From the NCBI GenBank assembly GCA_958446555.1, contig CAUCWU010000196.1, positions 1-5,289 of the forward strand: DNA of 5,289 nt. Reading direction: 5' to 3'. The stretch comes from an uncultured Lachnospiraceae bacterium. GTDB lineage: Bacteria > Bacillota > Clostridia > Lachnospirales > Lachnospiraceae. Positions 1-5,289 of the stretch are shown one piece after another (the stretch's first letter is position 1; every line of letters starts with the position of its first letter). The notes under the pieces are model-generated. The model made no database searches, was not told the origin of the DNA, and saw nothing but the letters and a program-made list of their open reading frames with translations. Both the position numbers and the translations under genes were made by a program.

Positions 1-1065
1 GTGCCGTATTATTCGGTAATCGGAGGATGGGTTATCAAATATTTATTTGAGTATGTGACTGGACATGCAAATACAGTCGCAGCAGATGGATATTTTTCTT
101 CATTTATTTCTAGTGGTGCAGCCACAGAGATCTGCTTTTTAATTTTCGTATTTATTACATTGGCGATTATATTTGCAGGTGTTCGAAATGGAATTGAGCG
201 CGTATCAAAGTTTATGATGCCAGTACTCGTTGTGCTGTCTGTAGTTATCGCAGTATATTCTGTTAGCAGACCTGGCGCTATTGCAGGTGTGAAGTATTTT
301 CTGATTCCAAATGTAGAAAACTTCTCATGGATGACAGTCGTATCGGCGATGGGACAGATGTTTTATTCACTGTCAATTGCGATGGGTATTTTGATCACAT
401 TTGGTTCTTACATGAAAAAGGATGTGGCTATTGAAGGTTCAACAAAAAATGTAGAAATCTTTGATACAGCGATTGCGATTATGGCAGGACTTATGATTAT
501 TCCGGCAGTATTTGCATTCTCAGGCGGTGATCCAGATGCACTTCAGGCAGGTCCAGCACTTATGTTTATCACTCTTCCGAAGGTATTTGCTAATATGGGC
601 TTTGGAACAGCAGTAGGTATTTTGTTCTTCTTGCTTGTATTATTTGCAGCTGTAACAAGCTCTATTGCGCTGACTGAGAGTGCAGTTTCCACATTTGAGG
701 ATGAGCTTGGCTGGAATCGTAAGAAGGCTACACTTGTGCTTGCAGTGATTATGGTATCACTTGGAAGCCTTTCCTGTCTTGGATATGGTCCGCTTGCAAA
801 TGTAACTATTATTGGAATGCAGTTTCTTGATTTCTTTGATTTTCTGACAAACTCTGTTATGATGCCGATTGCAGCTATCATGATCTGTCTTCTTGTATCA
901 AGGGCAGCAGGAATCAAGGCAGTCGAGGCAGAAGTTTTGCATGGAGAGGGAACATTTCGCAGAAAGAAGATTTTCTGCGGGATGATCAAGTACATCTGCC
1001 CAATCTTTGCAGCAATTATTCTTATTAGCTCCGTTGCAAATGCATTCGGATGGATTTCAATGTGA
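1..1065 (+). CDS. Sodium-dependent amino-acid transporter, NSS/SNF family (5'-partial)
   Basis: This is a membrane symporter that would use the Na+ gradient to import an amino acid or related small amine; the substrate cannot be read from the sequence. The 354 visible residues start inside transmembrane helix 3 (YYSVIGGWV, residues 3-11). Family members are about 450 residues, so roughly 95 residues carrying helices 1-2 and their GxxxGLGN-type motif lie off the left edge. The GTG at position 1 is therefore an internal valine codon, not a start. Family marks include the unwound helix 6 (GQMFYSLSIAMG, about 118-129), the GPALMFITLPKVF loop (184-196), and helix 8 with VTSSIALTES (218-227), where the Thr-Ser pair corresponds to Na2-site residues in LeuT. 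The last helix is about 325-350, giving an 11-helix MhsT-like topology rather than 12. The gene is convergent with the exported-protein gene and ends just before a hairpin terminator. Family assignment is strong; no functional tie to the downstream genes is visible. Confidence 0.93.
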   Translation: MPYYSVIGGWVIKYLFEYVTGHANTVAADGYFSSFISSGAATEICFLIFVFITLAIIFAGVRNGIERVSKFMMPVLVVLSVVIAVYSVSRPGAIAGVKYFLIPNVENFSWMTVVSAMGQMFYSLSIAMGILITFGSYMKKDVAIEGSTKNVEIFDTAIAIMAGLMIIPAVFAFSGGDPDALQAGPALMFITLPKVFANMGFGTAVGILFFLLVLFAAVTSSIALTESAVSTFEDELGWNRKKATLVLAVIMVSLGSLSCLGYGPLANVTIIGMQFLDFFDFLTNSVMMPIAAIMICLLVSRAAGIKAVEAEVLHGEGTFRRKKIFCGMIKYICPIFAAIILISSVANAFGWISM

Positions 1066-1080
1066 TAGTTCAAGGTTAAT

Positions 1081-1114
1081 AGCAAAGAGCCAGAAAATTC
1101 CTGGCTCTTTGTTA
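1081..1114. terminator. Hairpin terminator between convergent genes
   Basis: An 11-bp perfect inverted repeat (CAAAGAGCCAG at 1083-1093, CTGGCTCTTTG at 1101-1111) encloses a 7-nt loop, and flanking A-T and G-U pairs can extend it to 13 bp. It begins 17 bases after the transporter stop and is followed on the + strand by a short T-rich run (TTTGTTATTT), as in intrinsic terminators. The exported-protein gene ends at 1132 on the opposite strand, 18 bases away, so the same hairpin can also form in its transcript. The U-run on that side (CTTTGCTATT) is weaker. It is probably bidirectional, with better termination of the transporter. Confidence 0.85.
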
Positions 1115-1131
1115 TTTACTAGGATTTATAA

Positions 1132-3183
1132 TTATTCCGAAAGTACCACAGACACGGTAATCTCTTTTTCCACTCCGTTTAAATCAAAAGCACCATTATC
1201 TTCGACGATAACATGAACCTCATACAGAGTATCAGCCGATAATGTGTCAGGTGTTTCGCCTGATTCAGTCTGGATGTGCCACAACTCAGTAGGAATTTCG
1301 GTTAAGGCGTGGTTTGCATCATATGCATACAGCTTAAATGCATTGGCAGCACCACAAATTCCATTCATGCGCAGCGCAACTGTTGTGGATGGATGAACAT
1401 TTTCAACGGTTACAGTATTCAGCCATCCGGCAACACTGCCCTGACCGCCATCTGCTTCAAATTGTTCTTGAGTAAGGATATTTCGGTTAGCCAGATCCAG
1501 ATCCACTTCTCGGTATGGCATCTCAGGCAGATAGACAAATCGATCCTGAAGTCTGAGCAGTTCGAGGTAGCCAGTCGGACAATACAGCGCATTGCCACTG
1601 TTTCCAGCATACATACCGATTGCCATATTATTATATCCAGCCTTATTAGAGACATCCATAGAAAGGACGGTTTCACCAGTTTCAAAATCCAGAATAATAT
1701 ATTGCCACATACCAGTCTCAAGATCTTGAACATAGCCGTAAATATATCCAGTAGCTGTCGATAATTTCAGCATTGAGGTGTCGGACAGATCATTTCGGCA
1801 CCATATGCTTTGCATCTCATAACCATTTTCTGTTTTGATCGTATCAATGCGTTCTACGCCCGGCGCAATCATTTTATTTCCCTGCTGCAGCCAGTTCACA
1901 TCATAGATATTCGCATAGCTTTGAATCGAGGAATCACTGTCCGCATTTCCAAGATTGGCACTTCCAGCACCAAACCAGTTGCATACAATGGTGCTTACGG
2001 TACCAGCTCCATTGTCATATACGATGGCAGAGTTCTCAACTGAGACCTGTGTGCCTTCTGGCAGCTCGTCAATAACTGGAAGGCTTGCGACCTTCTCACC
2101 AGTTTTCATATCAAGAGCAATCAGATTGACTGGATTTTGGTTGTCAGTAAACATCACAAGATTTGGTGTCAGAGACGGAGAGCATCCACTTCCCCATGCC
2201 AGACCACCGCCTGTGGTTGCATCTCCTTCCTTGCTTTCCTTCGCGCCAACACTCTCGTAAGGCGTCTGCCATACGACATTGACCCCGTTGTTGGCAGTTA
2301 ACAGATAACAATTTTGATTGGTCAGAATAACAGCGCCGTCTTTTGAGGATGCAATGCCGTTTTCAGCACCTTCTCCAGGAGTAAGCTCATGTACAAAGAC
2401 AGCAGTAGACAGATCAACTTCTTCATTATTTAGGATCGCATCAATCGCAGAGCGGGAAATGTAGCCGATGGCTCCCTGTTGTCCACGATCTGGATAAATA
2501 CGAAAGCCACCAGTTGCAAACCAGAGATTGCCGTCATAATCAAAGACAACGGACAGCAGGTTTTGATCAAGTGTTTTTCCAAGTATTGCTTCGGCAGCGG
2601 CTTTAATGTCAATGTCGAGAACCTTTTCAAATTCAGGAAGTACATTTCCATTCTCATCAGTTGTCTTGAGCATAAGCACATGGTTGTTGCTCGTTGGGCA
2701 TACGATACGGTTGTTTTCATCTACGAAGGAATAAGAGCTTTGGATGACATAGCCGCCGCCATCGTGCTGAGTTGGTGAAAAATATCCGATAGTCTGAGTT
2801 TGTGCTGCATTTAGATCGCGGATAGCAAGACCACCAAGCAGAGGAACTATGGCATGTCCATAAGAATCGAAAAAGATTGCCGGGGAGGCATTCGCATTTG
2901 TTTTTTCAAAGGAAACATTGATTTCTGGATAAATGCCAATCGGAAGTACGGCATCAGTTGTATCTGTGTTGTAACAGTCATGATGAATGTTAGTATCTCC
3001 GTTTGACATATAAGGATTTTCATCAACAGCCTTTGCAGTGAGAGCTTTAATGGAAAGACCAGCAGATACATCTGTCTGCTGCTGCGTTTGTGTTTCTTCT
3101 GCATGCGGCATTGTGATGGTACCGCTAGATGCAGATGTAAATAAGAAAGCAATGGTTGTGAGAAGAGCAGTTTGTTTTTTCAT
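1132..3183 (-). CDS. Exported PQQ-like beta-propeller protein of unknown function
   Basis: I do not recognise a named function. The 683-residue product begins with a Sec-type signal peptide: Lys2-Lys3, a hydrophobic core at about 6-18, and possible cleavage after Ala28 (MPHA/EETQ). There is no lipobox cysteine. A short Gln/Thr/Glu-rich linker (29-38) follows, then a conserved-looking NPYMSNGDTN-IHHD segment (56-69). Residues about 80-555 look like a beta-propeller, with blade-like strands such as NLIALDMKTGEKVASL (353-368) and YIILDFETGETVLSMDV (495-511), which match the hydrophobic-Asp-x-x-TGE pattern of PQQ/quinoprotein-like repeats, and VVFDYDGNLWFATGG (212-226). Residues about 583-683 form a separate beta-rich, probably immunoglobulin-like, module. 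There is no LPXTG, SLH or C-terminal membrane anchor, so it is probably secreted or loosely wall-associated. Eight cysteines (70, 162, 292, 334, 401, 462, 535, 610) are many for a secreted Firmicute protein. The start was chosen at ATG 3183 because AGGAGGA lies 8 nt upstream and the signal peptide starts there. Propeller proteins may be enzymes, binding proteins or scaffolds; which applies here is unknown. Confidence 0.85.
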   Translation of the reverse strand: MKKQTALLTTIAFLFTSASSGTITMPHAEETQTQQQTDVSAGLSIKALTAKAVDENPYMSNGDTNIHHDCYNTDTTDAVLPIGIYPEINVSFEKTNANASPAIFFDSYGHAIVPLLGGLAIRDLNAAQTQTIGYFSPTQHDGGGYVIQSSYSFVDENNRIVCPTSNNHVLMLKTTDENGNVLPEFEKVLDIDIKAAAEAILGKTLDQNLLSVVFDYDGNLWFATGGFRIYPDRGQQGAIGYISRSAIDAILNNEEVDLSTAVFVHELTPGEGAENGIASSKDGAVILTNQNCYLLTANNGVNVVWQTPYESVGAKESKEGDATTGGGLAWGSGCSPSLTPNLVMFTDNQNPVNLIALDMKTGEKVASLPVIDELPEGTQVSVENSAIVYDNGAGTVSTIVCNWFGAGSANLGNADSDSSIQSYANIYDVNWLQQGNKMIAPGVERIDTIKTENGYEMQSIWCRNDLSDTSMLKLSTATGYIYGYVQDLETGMWQYIILDFETGETVLSMDVSNKAGYNNMAIGMYAGNSGNALYCPTGYLELLRLQDRFVYLPEMPYREVDLDLANRNILTQEQFEADGGQGSVAGWLNTVTVENVHPSTTVALRMNGICGAANAFKLYAYDANHALTEIPTELWHIQTESGETPDTLSADTLYEVHVIVEDNGAFDLNGVEKEITVSVVLSE

Positions 3184-3191
3184 AAAGTGTG

Positions 3192-3198
3192 TCCTCCT
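3192..3198 (-). promoter_or_regulatory. Ribosome binding site of the exported-protein gene
   Basis: The minus strand reads AGGAGGA, a near-perfect Shine-Dalgarno sequence, with 8 nt between it and the ATG at 3183-3181. It fixes the start of the exported protein. The same frame is open 48 codons further upstream, but the extension (to 3327) would run through the promoter and place a charged, non-signal sequence before the signal peptide. Confidence 0.9.
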
Positions 3199-3250
3199 AA
3201 TTAAAATTCTTTTCGAATTGCGTTCAATTGCATTTGAATCTGATGATTTT

Positions 3251-3278
3251 ATTATAAAAAAAGAAAAAATTTTTTCAA
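3251..3278 (-). promoter_or_regulatory. Sigma-A-type promoter of the exported-protein gene
   Basis: On the minus strand, TTGAAA (3278-3273) and a consensus TATAAT (3256-3251) are separated by 16 bp. Transcription would start near 3244, giving a leader of about 60 nt that contains the AGGAGGA site. The spacer is almost pure A/T, with an A6T6 palindrome reaching into the -35 box, so the promoter DNA may be intrinsically bent. The short spacer and one-mismatch -35 fit a promoter that is good but can be helped by an activator. Confidence 0.75.
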
Positions 3279-3286
3279 TTGATTTG

Positions 3287-3317
3287 GCACGAAATGGTGG
3301 AAAATAGCACGAATGGT
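3287..3317 (-). promoter_or_regulatory. Tandem direct repeat, candidate LytTR operator
   Basis: Two copies of one motif lie in the same orientation: GCACGAAATGGT (3287-3298) and GCACGAATGGT (3307-3317) on the + strand, starting 20 bp apart, which is about two helical turns. Read on the minus strand toward the exported-protein gene they are ACCATTTCG (3298-3290) and ACCATTCGT (3317-3309). The latter matches 8 of 9 positions of the LytTR half-site consensus as I recall it ([TA][AC][CA]GTTN[AG][TG]); the former matches 7 of 9. The pair ends 8 bp upstream of the -35 box of the minus-strand promoter, the usual place for a LytTR activator. It is also about 30 bp upstream of the regulator gene's own -35 region. 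The repeat is directly visible; the assignment to the adjacent regulator is inferred. The spacing between half-sites is slightly shorter than the classical 12-13 bp. Confidence 0.55.
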
Positions 3318-3348
3318 AAAATGACAAAAGAGTTTTGCCGCTAATTGT

Positions 3349-3376
3349 TTTTCATTGGCTGATTTTGTGGTATACT
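3349..3376 (+). promoter_or_regulatory. Extended -10 promoter of the two-component operon
   Basis: TGGTATACT at 3368-3376 is an extended -10 element (TGn plus TATACT, one mismatch from TATAAT). A weak -35 candidate, TTTTCA (3349-3354), sits 16 bp upstream, matching consensus at four positions. Transcription would begin near 3383, about 30 nt before the regulator start. The weak -35 suits a low-level regulatory operon that relies on the extended -10. Confidence 0.7.
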
Positions 3377-3399
3377 ATTGATTGAGAAACGAATAGAAT

Positions 3400-3405
3400 A
3401 GGGGA
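3400..3405 (+). promoter_or_regulatory. Ribosome binding site of the response regulator
   Basis: AGGGGA at 3400-3405 lies 7 nt before the ATG at 3413. It is one mismatch from AGGAGG-type sites and supports this start, which also gives the canonical response-regulator N-terminus MRIAIVED. Confidence 0.8.
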
Positions 3406-3412
3406 AACTACG

Positions 3413-4126
3413 ATGAGAATTGCGATTGTTGAAGACATAGCAGAGGAACGGAAGCTGCTGCGCAGCCGACTAGAGACTCAGTTTGAGAAGCGTGGAATTT
3501 ATGCAGAACTGGTTGAATTTGAAAATGGAGAAGACTTTCTGGCTGCGGCAAAGGAATGCTCATTTCCAATATTGTTTTTGGATATCTACATGAGTGGAGA
3601 AAATGGGGTTGAAGTGGCAAAAGAGCTGCGCGAATTTGATTCGGATTGTCTGCTTATTTTTACGACAACATCAGTTGATCATGCACTGGATGGCTTTAAG
3701 GTGCGGGCAATGCAGTATCTTGTAAAGCCATATGAGGAAGCAGAACTTACGAAATTGATTGATGAAATTTTATCCCACATTCCGGATTTCGGAAAGTACA
3801 TAGAGATCAAAGTAGATGGAAGCAATGTGCGTGTACCATATGCGAAAATTGTATATGCGGAGCATTTTTCTCATATGATGCATATTCACACTACAAATGG
3901 CAGGGAATTAATTACGCGACAATCATTTGAGTCATTTACAGTTTTATTAAAGAGGGATCAGCGCTTTTATACGTGCAACAGAGGTGTTGTCATAAATCTT
4001 GAGCATGCAGTTGATTTTGACGGAGTCGTATTTAGGCTCGATGATGGCATAACAGTTTCTGTAAGCCGCAAGTTGATCAAAAATGCCAGACAAGTCTTTT
4101 TTGACTTTTTATTTCAGAGGGGGTGA
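3413..4126 (+). CDS. LytTR-family response regulator (REC + LytTR)
   Basis: This cytoplasmic transcription factor would be phosphorylated by the kinase encoded directly downstream and would bind direct-repeat DNA through its LytTR domain. At 237 residues it has the normal length for the AgrA/VirR/LytR class. The receiver domain (1-120) has the acidic pair Glu7-Asp8, phosphoacceptor Asp57 in LFLDIYM, Thr85 in FTTTS, and Lys105 in YLVKPY, so all catalytic positions are intact. The LytTR domain spans about 129-234. It has the initial KYIEIKVDG strand, IVYAEHFSHMMHIHT (146-160), FYTCNRGVVINLEHA (185-199, matching the usual 'HRSYLVNL' element) and the closing VSRKLIKNAR helix (217-226). The gene is divergent from the exported-protein gene, with a tandem LytTR-like repeat between them, and starts the operon with the kinase. 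That gene and its own operon are its most likely targets, but this is inferred from position. The family call is near certain. Confidence 0.96.
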   Translation: MRIAIVEDIAEERKLLRSRLETQFEKRGIYAELVEFENGEDFLAAAKECSFPILFLDIYMSGENGVEVAKELREFDSDCLLIFTTTSVDHALDGFKVRAMQYLVKPYEEAELTKLIDEILSHIPDFGKYIEIKVDGSNVRVPYAKIVYAEHFSHMMHIHTTNGRELITRQSFESFTVLLKRDQRFYTCNRGVVINLEHAVDFDGVVFRLDDGITVSVSRKLIKNARQVFFDFLFQRG

Positions 4127-4131
4127 TGATC
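4116..4131 (+). promoter_or_regulatory. Shine-Dalgarno at the regulator-kinase junction
   Basis: The end of the regulator gene contains AGGGGGTGATC (4118-4128... through 4131), one mismatch from AGGAGGTGATC, the extended complement of the 16S rRNA 3' end. Aligned this way, the core AGGGGG ends at 4123 and the GTG at 4132 follows after 8 nt, the best spacing. ATG 4126 would have only 2 nt and GTG 4123 none. The regulator's TGA stop (4124-4126) lies inside this site, so ribosomes finishing the regulator should keep it open for kinase translation. Confidence 0.7.
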
Positions 4132-5271
4132 GTGTACGATATCATTCGTCCAATTCTGGAGCTGATGGTGGTGATTCCAGGAATGATACTTGCCTATTTG
4201 CCAGTAAAGTCCTACATGAAACAGCCATTGGGCAGAATTGTTAGCTGGATGCTTCCACTGCTGCTTGGCGCATGTGTCATTTGCGGCGGTATCAGTTATC
4301 GCCTTAATGATTCTGTAGGAATTTTACTTTTGTTGGTGGCTGCATCTGCCATGGTTATTTATCACAGAACGCTTAAAATTTCGCTATGGAAATCGGTCAG
4401 CATTTTTTTGGCGGTCAGCGCCGTATTTGCCTGTGTTAATAGCATTTCAAGAGCAGTAAATGCAAAGCTGACAGCCGATTTGAATATAACACAAAATGAG
4501 CCTTGGTTTTGCCTTAAGGCTGAAATCTTTTATAATGCAATGTGCTGGCTTTTCGTGTTATTGGCATGGTATCCAGCATCTCATGCGGCGCGAACAATGA
4601 TAGCGGATGACAATTTTGCCCAGACTTGGTATATCTTTTGGATTGTACCTTCAATTTTTATCGTATTAAATATATTTATGGTGCCGACCTATCGCAGTAC
4701 TTTATATACAGGACGTATTCTGGCTGGCTACGTTGTGATTAGTCTGGTGCTGCTTGCCATTTTGGTTCTGTTTTATGCTATGTTTTTGGCAATGGCAAAT
4801 GGGCTGAATCGAAATGCACGTCTTCAGCAAGAGAATCATTTTCTTTCTTTGCAGAAAGAACGATATGCCAATCTTCAGACGGCAATTGAAGAGACAAGGC
4901 AGGCGCGGCACGACATGCGCCATCATTTTTTGCGATTGTCCTCTATGGCAGAGCGCGGTGATCTTGATGCGATAAAAAAGTATCTTTCCAATATGATGGA
5001 GAAAATGTCGGGTATGAGTTTGCATTTTTGTGAAAATCAGGCAGTTGACAGTGTAATTAGTCATTATGCTGCGCTTGCCGCAAAGCAAGAGATTTCTTTT
5101 AAAGCAGCGATTGAATTGCCAGCTGAAATTCCAACGGATGAAATTGATCTATGCCTGATTCTTTCCAATCTTTTGGAGAATGCAGTAGAGGCAAGCATAA
5201 GAACAGAAAAAAGCAGACGAAAAATCAATCTGGAATATATGCCAAGACAGAATTGTTATTGTCCCCGTTAG
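4132..5271 (+). CDS. GHKL sensor histidine kinase, AgrC-like, apparently truncated by a frameshift
   Basis: This membrane kinase would sense an extracellular or membrane signal and phosphorylate the regulator encoded just upstream. With the GTG start at 4132 the open frame gives 379 residues; ATG 4126 is an in-frame alternative adding two residues. About seven hydrophobic helices (roughly 7-25, 42-60, 67-84, 92-111, 139-156, 171-193, 203-229) form the sensor. A coiled-coil-like linker (232-258, QQENHFLSLQKERYANLQ) follows, then the H-box RHDMRHHF with phosphoacceptor His260. The ATPase domain opens with the N-box SNLLENAVEA (345-354; Asn350 the expected Mg-binding residue). The frame then ends at TAG 5269-5271, after a tail (LEYMPRQNCYCPR) unlike the family's beta-strand plus N-x-x-x-G region. 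G1 and G2 boxes are missing, so this frame alone could not bind ATP normally. Family members are usually about 430-440 residues. The two other forward frames are open from here to the window edge. Domain identity is firm; the 3' end is suspect. Confidence 0.88.
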   Translation: MYDIIRPILELMVVIPGMILAYLPVKSYMKQPLGRIVSWMLPLLLGACVICGGISYRLNDSVGILLLLVAASAMVIYHRTLKISLWKSVSIFLAVSAVFACVNSISRAVNAKLTADLNITQNEPWFCLKAEIFYNAMCWLFVLLAWYPASHAARTMIADDNFAQTWYIFWIVPSIFIVLNIFMVPTYRSTLYTGRILAGYVVISLVLLAILVLFYAMFLAMANGLNRNARLQQENHFLSLQKERYANLQTAIEETRQARHDMRHHFLRLSSMAERGDLDAIKKYLSNMMEKMSGMSLHFCENQAVDSVISHYAALAAKQEISFKAAIELPAEIPTDEIDLCLILSNLLENAVEASIRTEKSRRKINLEYMPRQNCYCPR

Positions 5272-5289
5272 GGGTGCGAATTGTAGCAA
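5236..5289 (+). other. Probable out-of-frame continuation of the kinase ATPase domain
   Basis: Reading one base later, from 5237, gives ICQDRIVIVPVRGANCS with no stop to the window end. Its IVIVPV stretch resembles the beta-strand that precedes the conserved Asn-containing G1 loop in GHKL kinases and fits after RRKINLEY better than the in-frame tail. The remaining forward frame (YAKTELLLSPLGVRIVA from 5238) is also open and cannot be excluded. The change could lie anywhere from about 5230 to 5268; an ATATAT run at 5235-5240 is one candidate slippage point. The window ends too soon to show G1 or G2 boxes, so this is inference. Confidence 0.45.

Noticed and set aside
1..3. GTG at the first base as the transporter start
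   Set aside because: The family begins about 95 residues earlier; this codon lies inside transmembrane helix 3 and no ribosome site can be seen.
543..1085. 180-codon open frame on the minus strand inside the transporter
   Set aside because: It is antisense to a well-supported gene, has no recognisable domain, and its start lies in the terminator region without a convincing ribosome site.
1309..3152. Several 77-151-codon frames on both strands within the exported-protein gene
   Set aside because: They are shadows of the real gene: no domain, no signal sequence and no plausible ribosome sites or spacing.
3184..3327. Upstream in-frame extension of the exported protein to an ATG at 3327 (48 extra residues)
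   Set aside because: It would run over the promoter, the operator-like repeats and the ribosome site, and would bury the signal peptide. The AGGAGGA before 3183 decides for the shorter form.
3325..3337. Inverted repeat CAAAA-GAG-TTTTG in the divergent intergenic region
   Set aside because: Only 5-bp A/T-rich arms; too short to call an operator or terminator, and expected by chance in this composition.
4702..5088. 128-codon minus-strand frame opposite the kinase
   Set aside because: It is antisense to the H-box and linker of a clear histidine kinase, with low-complexity content and no domain.

Overview
The window reads like the chromosome of a low- to moderate-GC Firmicute, most likely a Clostridia or Lachnospiraceae-type gut anaerobe. 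This rests on strong AGGAGG-type ribosome binding sites, sigma-A-like promoters, a LytTR response regulator paired with a GHKL kinase, and a single-gene NSS transporter. It is inferred from style and gene families, not from any database match. The window holds four protein genes and no RNA gene, insertion sequence or CRISPR array that I can support.

Layout: positions 1-1065 (+) are the 3' three-quarters of a sodium-coupled neurotransmitter:sodium symporter family (NSS/SNF) amino-acid transporter, cut by the left window edge. It is followed by a strong hairpin terminator (1081-1114) that sits between two convergent genes. Positions 1132-3183 (-) encode a 683-residue exported protein with a signal peptide, a predicted PQQ-like beta-propeller and a C-terminal beta-rich module; its function is unknown. 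A 229-bp divergent intergenic region (3184-3412) holds a good promoter for the exported protein, a promoter for the regulator, and a tandem repeat resembling a LytTR operator. Positions 3413-4126 (+) encode a REC-LytTR response regulator. It is followed directly by a seven-helix GHKL sensor kinase (4132-5271), whose reading frame stops early, inside the ATPase domain, 18 bases before the window ends.

Working model: the kinase and regulator form a two-component system of the AgrC/AgrA type, co-transcribed and translationally coupled. The regulator could bind the tandem ACCATT..CGT-type repeats just upstream of the -35 box of the divergent exported-protein gene, making that gene its prime candidate target. 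The repeat arrangement and divergent orientation are visible in the sequence; the regulatory link is inferred. The main anomaly is the kinase 3' end. The open frame ends about 30 residues after the N-box, before the G-boxes needed for ATP binding, while both other forward frames stay open to the window edge. This suggests a frameshift (real or a sequencing error) rather than a natural C-terminus.
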